Source of the DNA: Coptis chinensis
Lineage: Eukaryota > Streptophyta > Magnoliopsida > Ranunculales > Ranunculaceae
DNA: 64,000 bases
Direction: 5' to 3'
NCBI GenBank assembly: GCA_015680905.1
Contig: CM027383.1
Span: 82,555,001-82,619,000, forward strand
Each line of letters opens with the position of its first letter. Within the stretch, counting starts at the first letter, position 1. Shown here one piece after another: positions 31,801 to 42,368 of this stretch. The translations under genes were made by a program, and so were the position numbers. The notes under the pieces are model-generated. The model was not told the origin of the DNA. It saw nothing but the letters and a program-made list of their open reading frames with translations, and made no database searches.

Positions 31801-32525
31801 TATTTCGAATAATTGAGTGAAATATGTTTCCCTAAACCCCAAACTAATTTATTATTCACAATTGAAAAAAAAAAAAAAAAAAAACAAGTTTAGATATAAA
31901 ACTAATTATTATTTTAAATTTGGATAATTGAGTGAAATATGTTTGAAATTAAATTTTTTTTATATCGGTACAAAATTTATAAACCCTGAACCCTAAACCC
32001 CAAACTCCAAACTAGTTTATGATTCACAATTTAAAAAATAAAATAAAAAATAACAAGATTATATATAAAACAAATTATTATTTCGAATAATTAAGTGAAA
32101 TATGTTGGTACGAAATTTGTAAACCCTAAACTCCAAATCCCATACTAGTTTATGATTCACAATTTGAAAAAGAAAATAAAAAATAACAAGTTTATATATA
32201 AAACAAATTATTATTTCGAATAATTAAGTAAAATATGTTGGTACAAAATTTGTGAACCCTAAACCCTAAACCCTAAACCCCAAACCCCAAATCCCAAACT
32301 AGTTTATAATTCACAATTTGAAAAAGAAAATAATAAATAATAAATTTAGATATAAAACAAATTATTATTTCGAATAATTAAGTAAAATATGTTGGTACGA
32401 AATTTGTAAACCCTGAACCTTAAACCCCAAATCCCATATCCCAAACTAGTTTATGATTCACAATTGAAAAAAAAAAATAAAAAATACAAAATTTAGATAT
32501 AAAACAAATTATTATTTTAGATTTT
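31800..32525 (+). repeat. Minisatellite with embedded telomere-like tracts
   Basis: Five units of about 130-170 bp, marked by ACTAGTTTATGATTCACAATTTG at about 31845, 32013, 32145, 32297 and 32443. Each has a CCCTAAACCC-type tract, an A-rich run, AATTATTATTTCGAATAATTAAG and ATATGTTGGTAC. The CCCTAAA words match the plant telomere repeat, and their number differs between units (longest near 32257-32285). Confidence 0.85.
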
Positions 32526-33380
32526 GGCATATTTGATTACATGTTTTAATTTGGTTATATAGATACTATGTCATAACAGATAAAGAGTGCAGAGTGTATG
32601 TAATTTGTGCAACTAATTGTATTCTTCCTAACCCAATTTTTTAAATCAGATTTCAATTTTGCTAATTCAATTGGAATGTGTTGATAATTGATCATTACTA
32701 ATTCAATTTTACAGATAATTGTTTAAATAAATTATTGTACAATTATAATCGATTAATGATTTGTATTATAAGAAAATTGTTCGGTATTTATGTATAAGAA
32801 AAGTGTAATTGGTGTTTATGTAATCAATTTTTATTGGTTAATCAGGAATTTCTTTGGTTTAGAACTTTTCAATTATTTTTGTCCAAACGACTCTACCATG
32901 TCGCCCCATAGAAGCCCCAAACGACCCAGCCATACCGCTTGATTGTGATACCAAACGACATGATCAGACCATTCTATAGAAAAAACAGAGAGCTCTGTCT
33001 CAAACAATATGGCAAAGCCGTTTAAATGCACACTAAAACGATGTGAGCAAGCCACTTGAGTGTACACTCAAACGTTCAATGGAGATTCTAGAAAGTCAAT
33101 TCTCAAACGACAAGCTCAAACCGTGTGTGTGTACACTCAAACGATACCACCATGTCGCCTTAGTGTATATGCACACGGTTTGAATTTGTCTGAGAATTGA
33201 GTTTTTGGGACCAGTTGAATTGGTTGTTGGGCCTGGACTTTAATGACAAACTTATTATTTTTTTGTTTTTTTTTGAGTTGCCCATTCCAATTTGATAAGT
33301 GCCCAATTAAATCACCTTTGGTTTTAGGCAAGGCCGCATTATATTAACTGACCAATGAGAGTTCGGCTTGCATCGTTAGA
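32526..33380. other. Insert between promoter blocks P1 and P2, right part
   Basis: No gene. AT-rich up to 32870, then more CAAACGAC words (32880-33165) with GTGTACACTCAAACG repeats near 33058 and 33130. Confidence 0.45.
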
Positions 33381-34475
33381 GGTGCACATTTTGTGTGTGT
33401 TGCGCGCGCGCGCTCGCGTGTGACTAGATCCTTCTGCAAGCAGCAAATATAAAGGCTTCAGCTTACTTTCCGCCAATTGTGCGAAGATGGTGAAGTGTTT
33501 TTGGTCTAAATACGTAAATAGTGAAGGGATAGAGTTTTGGGTCTCATAACAGTTGACTCACTTCTCTCAAAAGTCGCACCGGTTCTCTGTAGCTTGTCAA
33601 ACAAGCCAAAGTAGTGTAGTAAGTTAAAACAACTTCTTCTCAAAGTCATCTCATCTTCAGAGCTAGTTTGTTTGTTCCTACAGATACGATCGACAGCTAA
33701 TTAGGTACCAACTTTAACTCAGAAGTACTTCACCCACTTGCTAGTTTTACATTTTCTTGGTTTTCACTGTTTAACCTTTTGTTGTTGTTGTTGTTGTTTG
33801 GTTTAGTTGGGCATTTGATAAAATTAGTAAAAAACTAAAAATGCATTCATAACGTTTAGAGTATTAATTCTATATCCCTTGAATTTCATGGCAGTCATAT
33901 TTTTCACAACTACATTTTCTACAGAGTATTAAATTATAAACATGTAACTGTAGATCTTCTTCTTTTTCTTTCAAGATGAGACCTGAGGTAAAAAAGGGAT
34001 GAAACAGAAGAGAGTGCATGAACTAATTTACAAGAACCGATTATTTTTCAAAGCATCCCTTGTTTTCCATGTATGGAACTGTTATTGAAATGTTCACACA
34101 ACAATTCTCACAGTTGAAAGAGCTAGGGTAATATTATTTTCAGCTAAACGACTAGTGAAATTTAATTTGTTGGCATTGTCATTGTTCAGTAACTTGTGTT
34201 GTATGTGGAATGTATCTGATTTTAAGCTGAGCGAAATAAAATTCCAGAAAAAAGGGAGGAAGAAGAGAGTTTTTGAGAGTGAAAATAGGAAAAGTGATTT
34301 TCCTCTCATTTCTAAAGGAAGCTGTTTTCTAATCGGAGCTTCTTTTTTCTATCCCCCCCTTGTTTTTTTTGGGATTTTAACAGTAAAATTGATGCTTCTG
34401 TTCACTTGAACTTTTCGCGTTTATGACGTCTATGTTGCGGAATTACTAACATGTAGTTGAGGCTTTCAATCAATC
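33381..34475 (+). promoter_or_regulatory. Promoter and 5' region of UBL copy 2 (P2)
   Basis: 33440-33870 is a diverged copy of blocks P1 and P3: the GCAGCAAATATAAAGGCTTCAGCTTAC start, the GTTGACTCACTTCTCTC box, TTAAAACAACTTCT, TCAGAGCTAG-TTGTTTGTT and the TAAAATTAGTAAAAA region. A CG-alternating run lies at 33401-33418. No clear TATA box remains where P3 has TATAAAA. 33900-34440 has no counterpart in P3 and no recognised content. Confidence 0.55.
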
Positions 34476-36334
34476 ATGGTGAAAAATGCAAAGGAATTTT
34501 CTAACGACCATGTCGCCAAAAGGAAACTTTTGATGGAGCATTCTGAAGGTCATGTATTCGAATATACTGTAGATGAAGGGAAATCTCAAATGGAGCTTGT
34601 TAACGATCATGTCAACAAGAAGGAAACTGCTACTGTGGAGCCTACTGAAAATAAGGTCTTTTTGAGTTGTGAAATAGAAATTTGAGCTGATATTTAGAAC
34701 TGTGAAAATGTTTTGTTATCCTTTTTCTTTGTGTGTGTGGTAGTAATCGGCTTTAAGAAGCACAGCCAAGTGTTTTAGTTTTGATGGAAATAAATAATTT
34801 TGATAGTGACTCTGGTGTTAAGGATCACCTACCAAACACACAGCCAAAACCCTTTAAACACCATTGTTTAATCCTGTTGTTTTCCAGCATCTTTTCTACA
34901 TAATTTTTTATGCCAAGCGGTCAAGAGGACACTCAGTTTCAACACAAAGTGGATGGGATTTTATCCTCATTTGTAATTGCTTGCGAGCCATCATTTGTAA
35001 ATCAGCACTCTAAATCTGGCTACGGTGCTAACTGCGGAATTCCCCACTTTCTTTGTATGCAGTCTCATATTGTTTCGATTTTTCTGTTCATATATGTGTT
35101 ACGATCTTCATGGTTTATTCGTATGAGTTTTTCTTGAGTATTACACTTGACTGCTCAAGTGGTTTTCCATGCTAGTATATGAATCATGAATCAAGAAGTT
35201 CTCATTGCAAAGAATGCAAGCTATGCGTTCAAGCTAAACGCCCATACATTGGTTCTCCACTCTAATATATTATCTCCTTTTAGATGTTTATTTTCATGTT
35301 TGCGATGTCGTGCTATAATTTTGCATTTTCATGCAATTCATCACCCTATCTTTAGTACATATTTTTTCTTAATTAGTGGTACTAAAAAATGTTTCGCTAT
35401 TTTGTTGTGTTTCTATGTAGATTATGAAGATAAACATGAGGATGATGAAAATTATTCCTGTAGAAGTGATGGAATCCGCCAATCCGACACAATACGGAAA
35501 CTGAAAGCTAACTTTTCAGAAACGGAAGGTGTTTCAATGATGAATCTGAAGAAGTTATTCTTTGGTGCAAACAGCCTTGACAGTGATAAGAAATTGGGTG
35601 ATTATGGCATAAAGGAAGGTTCTACTCTCAATCTGTTTCTCCATTCTGGAGCCAAAATACAGATATATGTCAGGTTGTCACAATCAAGTAAGACAATTAC
35701 ACTTGAGGTGGATACAATGGACACCATCCGCAACATCAAGGCCAAGATTCAGAGCAAGGAGGGAATTACTAACCAACATGATCTTATCTACTTGGGAGAA
35801 GAGCTGGATGAGAGTCGAACTCTAGCTGCTTATAACATTGAAACAGGGTCTATCCTTTATGCAGTATTTCAATTTGGTGATGTTATGGAGATAGGTGTTA
35901 GCATTGAACAAGATATGAGAACTATTAATCTTAAAGTTAAAAGTTGGTATACTATAAAGATTGTCAAGAATGTGATCGAAAGCATGGAGGGGATTGAAGC
36001 AGACAAGCAAAGGCTCTACATTGGTGAAGTGAAGCTGGAGAATGATGTGACTTTGGCAGACTTGAGTATTCCTCGAGGACAGACTTTGAGTTTGATCTAT
36101 GGCATGCATATTTTTGTGAAAAGTTTGACGGGAAAGAAACTCAAACTCAATGTGCTGAGCTCTGACACCATCAAAGATGTAAAAGAAATGGTTCATCAGG
36201 TAGATGGAATCCCTCCTGATCAACAACGACTTATCTTCAATGGCAGGGCTTTTGAGGATTCACGCACTTTAAGCAACTACAGTGTTGAGGATGGAAGCAC
36301 TATTCATCTGGTGCTTTGTCTTTGTGGTTGTTAG
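34476..36334 (+). pseudogene. Ubiquitin-like polyprotein gene copy 2 (leader exon plus four-UBL exon)
   Basis: Exon 1 (34476-34655) encodes 60 residues starting MVKNAKEFSNDHVAKRK and ending EPTENK, a hydrophilic leader of no known family. A GT donor follows. The intron (34656-35420) ends TTTCTATGTAG. Exon 2 (35421-36334) carries four UBLs as in copy 1, ending LVLCLCGC. In phase with exon 1 the exon should read [18 protein letters not shown]. An 8-bp direct duplication near 35476 (AATCCGCCAATCCG) shifts the frame and meets a stop within a few codons. The long frame from 35186 runs through intron sequence and only looks intact. Unless splicing changes phase, the gene is dead. Confidence 0.78.
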
Positions 36335-36439
36335 ATAGTATAAGTTTCATCTTTTTATCGGTTAGTTATCTTATGTTCCATTTACTTTTTTTTTGTCTTT
36401 AGGGTCAGTTGTTATTCTTACTTGAAATCTGGTTTGAAT

Positions 36440-36560
36440 TGCTGAGTTTTGACACCACAAAAGATCTGAAAGAGTTGAGGATTTCCTCCTGGACAAAAAA
36501 GACTTGTCTGGGAAGGCAACATTGACGATGGGTGATCCTTTGTCTTTTTGGTTGTTGGAT
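36440..36560 (+). pseudogene. Fifth, decayed UBL repeat downstream of copy 2
   Basis: Same remnant as after copy 1: GCTGAGTTTTGACACCACAAAAGAT, GAAAGAGTTGAGGAT, and GACAAAAAAGACTTGTCTG, ending CTTTTTGGTTGTTGG. Shorter by an internal deletion. Confidence 0.6.
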
Positions 36561-37330
36561 GTACTTTTTTGTGTTTTGTTTGGTTTAGAGGCTTAAAACC
36601 TGCTTTAATTATGGACTTTTTCTCAATCAATTATTGCTACTTTCTTCTTAATTTTGGTCATTACACACAGTTGTTATGCCTAGAACCAAATATGTGGGGT
36701 ACTGTGAGCCTCCATATTTTTGTAACCAAATCAGCAGGCGGTAAGGAACATAATATCTATATATAAAAAAAAAGGAACAGAATATGGTCATCTCTTTTCA
36801 GCAAGGTCGAAATTCTTAGGTGCACGTTTTCGTTTTTTGTGGGAACGGCATATATCTGAGTAAATTTATGATTTAATTACTTCATAATCTATTTATAGGG
36901 TTTTAGCATAGACTAAAGTCATTGTCGCCCGTCACTGTTGGTCTTTATATTTGTCACCTTTGTTCAGTAAGGACTAAGGAGTCGATCATCAGAACTCCAA
37001 TGGTAGGAAGAGTTAATTTGAAGAACTATATAATTGGCAATATAATCCTACTGGGAAGGTGACAAATAAGTTCCTAAAGATCTCCAATACAACAAAGAAC
37101 TAAGAAAAATTGGCAAGATAAACCTCAAAATTACTTTAAATGTTAAAAAAGTACATTTTTTGGTCTTAATAACAAAACTTTTAATTGCTTTGGTCAACAG
37201 TAACTATTGAACATAAACTTGTAATGATATGCTAGCCTTTTGGCAATATTGAAGAGGTGCACTTTTGTATGTGTGACACTGATTAGAACAGATATCAGCT
37301 TCTTTGAGTTAGAAGAACACTTTTATCTTT
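36561..37330. other. 3' flank of UBL copy 2
   Basis: Noncoding and colinear with the flank of copy 1, but lacking the hAT MITE and the PIF/Harbinger element present there. It provides the empty sites for both. Confidence 0.65.
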
Positions 37331-37333
37331 TTA

Positions 37334-37637
37334 GGCTGAGTCCAATGGCTCCCTATCTCTTTAAAAGTAGTGTTAAAGTCAATAAAGTAGAGCTAAAATC
37401 AATAAAGTAGAGCTAAAGTAGAGCTAAAGTCAATAAAGTAGAGCTAAAATCAACATATTTTACTCTCTATATATAGAGAGTAAAATAGAAATAGAGAGTA
37501 AAATCCTTTGTATATATACATAGAAAAATAATGATAGAGTAAAATATGTTGACTTTAGCTCTATTTTGTTGACTTTAGCTCTACTTTATTGACTTTAACA
37601 CTACTTTTAAAGAGATATGGAGCCATTGGACTCAGCC
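37334..37637. mobile_element. Tourist-like MITE (PIF/Harbinger)
   Basis: Flanked by TTA (37331-37333 and 37638-37640). The ends GGCTGAGTCCAATGGCTCC are perfect inverted repeats and pairing continues for about 100 bp with few mismatches, so nearly the whole 304 bp folds on itself. Inside are tandem AATAAAGTAGAGCTAAA words. It lies exactly at the junction of UBL units 2 and 3. Confidence 0.92.
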
Positions 37638-37640
37638 TTA

Positions 37641-38609
37641 GTGCTGCAAATACGAAGGCTTTTGCTTACTTTTGGCCAATTGCGCGCAGATGGTCAGTGG
37701 AATTTAATATGTCCTAAACGCTTAAGTACACTGTTGCAGAGCCTTTCACCGCCATGATGAATAGCCTAGTATACAGCAAGCATAGACTAACCAAAGAACC
37801 ATGTAGCCTCATGCAGCAGCAATCAACTCATCCCACTTATTCACTTACTTAACCAGCAAGTCACCAAAGTAAAATTGTCTTCCAACTAGAATACGGCAAT
37901 ACGCCCTTCATGGCTTCATAGAGTAGTCTACACTCTACACCTGGTTATTTTTAAGGGCGCCACTGTTATACATGACCCAGCACAAAAAAAAGACTTCAGA
38001 AGTCAGTTGTGATTGGCTGGTGAGGAGAGAGGAGAGAGAGAATTACACCAATCAGAATTGACTTGGACGTTTTTTGTGTGCTGGGTCATGTGAGTTAGTT
38101 TTATCCTATTTTTAATCTGTTTCTAAAAATTAGGTTCAGTCTGAGGCTCTGAGCTAGCTGGCTCGGTTCTCAAAAGGCATGGGTCACTTGACTCATCACT
38201 TCTCTCGAAAGTCGAAAGTGGTGTAGCTTATCAAAGAAGCCCAAAGTGCATTATAAAACAACTTCTCAAACTCTTCTCATTTACAGAGCTATAGCTTGTT
38301 TGTTGCTACAGAAGATACAATCCACAAACCACAGCTTGTTAGGTACTTGTGAACAAAACCTTTTACTTGAGAGTAATACTTCACTCACTCGCTGGTTTTA
38401 CATATTACACATGTTTATATTCTTGGTTTCCACCGTTTATCCTTTTACTGCTGTTATTATTCTATTTTTTTTTTCGGTTTAGTAGGGTGTTAGATAAAAT
38501 TAGTAAAACATGCATTCATAACGTACAGCATCCATGAAGAATGTATCTGATGCTTTTTATGATGTATTGACGTGGAATACTAACATGTTGTTAAGGCTTT
38601 CAATTAATC
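37641..38609 (+). promoter_or_regulatory. Promoter and 5' region of UBL copy 3 (P3)
   Basis: Best-preserved promoter block. TATAAAA lies at 38252-38258, about 360 bp before the ATG. CTTGTTAGGTACTTG (near 38335) could be the donor, and GGTTTAGTAG (near 38477) the acceptor, of a 5'-UTR intron, which is common in polyubiquitin genes; this is inference. The foldback MITE at 37970-38091 sits upstream of the TATA box. Confidence 0.55.
37970..38091. mobile_element. Small foldback MITE
   Basis: ACATGACCCAGCACA at the left pairs with TGTGTGCTGGGTCATGT at the right, and complementarity extends inward (GATTGG...CCAATC). It is absent from P1 at the equivalent place (near 29700). Extra bases on both sides prevent a firm target duplication. 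Confidence 0.7.
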
Positions 38610-40382
38610 ATGGAGAAAAAGAGAGGTGCAAAGGAATCTTCTAATGATCGTGGGACCAAAAGGAAACTTTTGCTGGAGCATTCTGAAGGTCATGTATTTG
38701 AATATAGTGTAGATGAAGGGAAATTTCAAATGGAGCTTGTTAACGTTCACGTCGACGTGAAGGAAACTGCTACTGTGGAGCCTGCTGAAAATAAGGCACT
38801 TCTTTTTGGGGGTACCCTTCTTTTTGAGCTGATATTTAGAAATGTGAAAATGTTTTAAAGTTGAAGGTAATCTGCTTTAAGATGCACTGCCAAGGTTTTT
38901 TTAGTTTTGATTGAAATTAGTAATCTTGATAATAACTCCGGTGTTGAGGATCACCTACGAAACACACAACCAAAGCCCTTTAAATACCATTGTTTCACTC
39001 TGTTGTTTTCCACTATCTTTTCTACAAAGCGGTCAAGAGGTCAAGAGGACGCTCAATTTTAACACAAAGTGGAACGGTTTTCAGTTTTCACACTCATTTG
39101 CAAATGCTTGCGGGATATCATTTGTGAATCATTTGAGTAGCCATATTGTTCCATAATTGAAGTCACTCTCTTTATATGCAGTCTTATATTGTTCCGTTTT
39201 TTCTCTTCATATATGTTTTCAATCTTCATGGTTCATTTGTATGATTTTTTCAAGTGGTTCTCCATGCTAATATATTATCTCCTTTAAGATGTGTACTTTC
39301 ATGTCTGCAATGTCGTGGTATAATTTAATGTTTTCCAGCAATTCATCACCTTATCTTTAGTACAGACCTTTTATCATTATTGTTGCCACCCCTGGTTGTT
39401 TTTTATTTTTAAATGCTACTGAGGGGGCCTGCTGTGCTATGAAATGTTTCGCTGTTTTGTGGTGTTTCTATGTAGATTATGAAGATAAACATGCGGGTGA
39501 TGAAAACTGTTCTTTTAGAAGTGATGGAATCTGACACAATTCGTAAACTGAAAGCGTACTTTTCAGAAACAGAAGGTGTTTCAATGATGAATCTGAAGAA
39601 GTTATTCTTTGGTGCAAACAGCCTTGACAGTGATAAGAAATTGGTTGATTATGACTTAAAGAAGGTTCTACTCAATCTGTTTCTCCATTCTGGAGCCAAG
39701 ATACTCGTAGACGAAGTTGTTGTCACAGTTTAGTAAGACAATTACACTGGAGGTGGATACGATGGGCACCATTTGTAATGTAAAGGCCAAGATTCTGAGC
39801 AAAGAGGGAATCACAGCTAACCAATATGATCTTATCTACTTGGGAGAAGAGCTCGATGATAGTCGAACTCTGGCAGCTTGCAACATTGAAGCAGGGTCCA
39901 TCCTTTATGCAGTATTTCGATTTGGAGATGCTATGCAGATAAGTGTGAGCATTGAGCAAGACATGAGAACTATCAATCTTAACGTGAAAAATTGGTATAC
40001 TATAAAGAATGTCAAGAATGTGATTGAAAGCATGGAGGGGATCGAAGCAGACAGGCAGAGGCTCTACTTTGGTGATGTGAAGCTGGAGAATGATGCGAAT
40101 TTGGCAGACTTAAATATTCCTCAAGGACAGACTTTGAATTTGATCTATGGCATGCACATTTTTGTGAAAAGTTTGACAGGAAAGAAACTTAAACTTGAAG
40201 TGTTGAGCTCAGACAATGGGAAAGATGTGAAAGAAATGATCCAGCAGCTAGAAGGAATCCCTCCTAAACAACAATGACTTGTCTTCAATGGTTGGTTTTT
40301 TGAGGATTCACGCACTTTAGGCAACTACAATGTTGAGGATGGCAACACCATTCATTTGGTGCCCTGTCTTTGTGGTTGCTAG
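38610..40382 (+). pseudogene. Ubiquitin-like polyprotein gene copy 3
   Basis: Exon 1 (38610-38795) encodes a 62-residue leader starting MEKKRGAKESSNDRG, 75-80% like that of copy 2 by eye. The donor reads AAG|GC instead of AAG|GT, a rare but usable GC donor. Exon 2 starts at 39476. UBL 1 is changed by small indels near 39655. A one-base insertion near 39715 brings a TAG. UBLs 2-4 continue in another frame (39717-40277), then a CGA codon has become TGA (40275-40277). The tail still reads LVPCLCGC up to the stop at 40380-40382. Three separate lesions make it a pseudogene. Confidence 0.82.
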
Positions 40383-40469
40383 ATAATATAAGCTTCATCC
40401 TTCTTTTGGTTAGTTATGTTCTATTTACTTTGTTTTGGTGATTAAGGGCAGTTGTTATTGTAACTTAAA

Positions 40470-40620
40470 ATCTTGCTTGAAGTGCTGAGCTCCTGACAAG
40501 AAATGATTTATGAGAGCTACGGATCCCTCATGGACGACAAAGGCTTCTCTGCATTCTGCAAAGGCATTCAACTTCAAAATGGCACAATTGTCGTGATCCT
40601 TTATCTTTTTGCTTTTTTGA
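40470..40620 (+). pseudogene. Fifth, decayed UBL repeat downstream of copy 3
   Basis: GTGCTGAGCTC, GGATCCCTCATGGACGACAAAGGCTTCTCTGC and GCAAAGGCATTCAACTTCAAAATGG align with the remnant after copy 1. Frames are broken. Confidence 0.6.
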
Positions 40621-41165
40621 ATTAGTTTTAGCGTTGTGTTTGGTTTGGAGACTTAAAACCTGCCTTGAAGTCTGATCTTTTTCTCAATCAATTGCTGTTA
40701 GTTTCTTCTTCATTTTGTTTTGGTTATTTCGTACAGTTATGCGTATATCAACATACGTTGGTACTGTTGGCCTCATCTTTTAGGAACCAAATCAACAGCC
40801 AGAATATGGTCATCTTAATTTAGTGTCTTGAAACTCTTAAATTCGTAGGTGCACATTTTTATTTTTTTGTGGGAACGGCATCTGCGTAAAATTATAAGCT
40901 CATAAGCAATTTATATTTGTCTCCTTTGTTGAGTAACAAGGAGTCGTCAAAACTCCATTGGTAGGAAGAGTTAATTTGAAGAACTTCGAAGCACAATCTT
41001 ACTGGGGATGGTGACAAGGAAGTTTCTAAAGATCTCCAATACAAAAAAGAAAAATCGGCAATACATACTCTTATATATGTATGATAAAAGTTGTGTTAAT
41101 TGGTTCCTTTTTATCAGTTGTTGCGTTAAATGTTAAAAACCAAGTAAACTAACCAGGCACAAGCT
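40621..41165. other. 3' flank of UBL copy 3 leading to copy 4
   Basis: Noncoding. It aligns in patches with the flanks of copies 1 and 2 (GGTCATCTTAATTTAG, GTGGGAACGGCAT, GGTAGGAAGAGTTAATTTGAAGAACT). No full promoter block like P3 is visible before copy 4. Confidence 0.5.
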
Positions 41166-41690
41166 AACCATCCAATGGAGAATACGAATAATCATATTTT
41201 CGAAGATAATGAAGACTGAATAACCTTCAACGGAGCCTGTTGACGATTGTAGAGACGAAGAGTACTATGGAGTTTTTTGAAAATAAGGTATTACTTATGA
41301 GTTACGGGTTAGGTCATTATTTTGTTTCACTTTTATTTTTGTGTTTGTTCTAGCCTCATTGGATTGGAACAAAATTCCTCTTGGGAGACAATATGAAACA
41401 GTGATTTTGGGACATGCCTTGTATGCTTGTATTCTTTAAGATTTGTAATTTCTTCTCTATAGTGCCATAGTGGTATTCTCCAATGTTGGTATGCAAGTCA
41501 GCACTCTTCTTTTTTCCCTTGGTTACCATGGAAACTTGTGAGATACACAATCATTCTTCTCAGATGACGCACCAAGACATGTTTCACGCTTTAATTGTGC
41601 TTATATACAGATGATGAAGATGCATATGAGAGCTCTGATATCACTGAAGATGTTAAAAAATAAAATTCATCAAAGAGCAGGAATCCCTCA
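41166..41690 (+). pseudogene. UBL copy 4, 5' part (leader-like exon and start of UBL)
   Basis: A decayed leader exon ends GAAAATAAG|GT at 41287/41288, the same donor as copy 2. A second exon starts at 41611 after TATATACAG and reads MMKMHMRALISLKML...HQRAGIP up to the LTR of element B at 41691. The UBL resumes at 54751. One TAA-free UBL is all that is visible, so this copy has fewer repeats than the others. Confidence 0.65.
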
Positions 41691-42291
41691 TGTAGGGGAG
41701 TAATATCCTCATTAAGGATTATCACGACGCGTGAAGCATAAGTTTAACTCGGACATCGACCTCCAAGACCGACCTGTGAGCAGCTCCTTGTGAAGATATA
41801 CGCGCGCATCATAGGTGAACCCGAAACGTCGACCTCCAAGACCGATCTGGGAGCAGCTCCTTTCATGTAGGTGGTATGAACTAAGACGCCTCAAGATTTA
41901 ACACATGGCGGGAGACGTAATCCACTCAAATAAGGTCACCACCAGGGGTAATCATTACCAAAATCTTACTTGTATTTCCCACCATTGGGAAATAGGAATT
42001 ACCGCACCAGCTCCCAATCAACACACGACTTATACTAAAACCAGCCCAACACTCATTCACAATCTCCACCTTACATCGCAGGGGGAGCACACGTGCCTCT
42101 AGGATTGAAACTTCACAAGCCTATAAATACCACCTATTTGAACTACGTGAGGCCTAATTCCTCTGACCCATAAAAAATCAAGAGAGGATACATAGGCAGC
42201 TCGCTCATCAGCGAACTCGGTCTCTCCAAAAAATCTCAACCCATTCCCTTCTTTTTCGATCCAGAAGCAAAAAAAAAAACACACCTTTACA
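41691..42291 (+). repeat. 5' LTR of element B
   Basis: 601 bp. Contains an internal duplication: CGACCTCCAAGACCGACCTG plus AGCAGCTCCTT occurs twice, about 75 bp apart. The TATA box TATAAATA lies at 42122-42129, with the transcription start expected about 30 bp later. Confidence 0.95.
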
Positions 42292-42311
42292 TTTGCCGTC
42301 GTGGTTTCGAC
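42292..42311 (+). promoter_or_regulatory. Primer-binding-site position, degenerate
   Basis: TTTGCCGTCGTGG directly follows the LTR, where minus-strand synthesis is primed by a tRNA 3' end. It resembles the GGCGCCGTC-type sites of related elements only weakly, so the tRNA cannot be named. Confidence 0.35.
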
Positions 42312-42368
42312 ATTTGAGAAATCACGCTACCCTAACTCAAAAATCTGCAATTCTCAAGCCCACTAAGC

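Noticed and set aside
34910..35137. Possible middle exon in UBL copy 2 intron
   Set aside because: The corresponding DNA in copy 3 (about 39030-39165) has different indels and no conserved frame.
35186..35460. First 90 codons of the 382-codon frame over UBL copy 2 as a membrane-like N-terminus
   Set aside because: This is intron sequence. It aligns with introns of copies 1 and 3, contains no conserved frame and precedes the acceptor at 35420.
15087..36226. Antisense 134-codon frames over the UBL exons (15491-15087, 36226-35822)
   Set aside because: They mirror the UBL coding strand. Conservation between them is explained by the paralogy of the sense exons.
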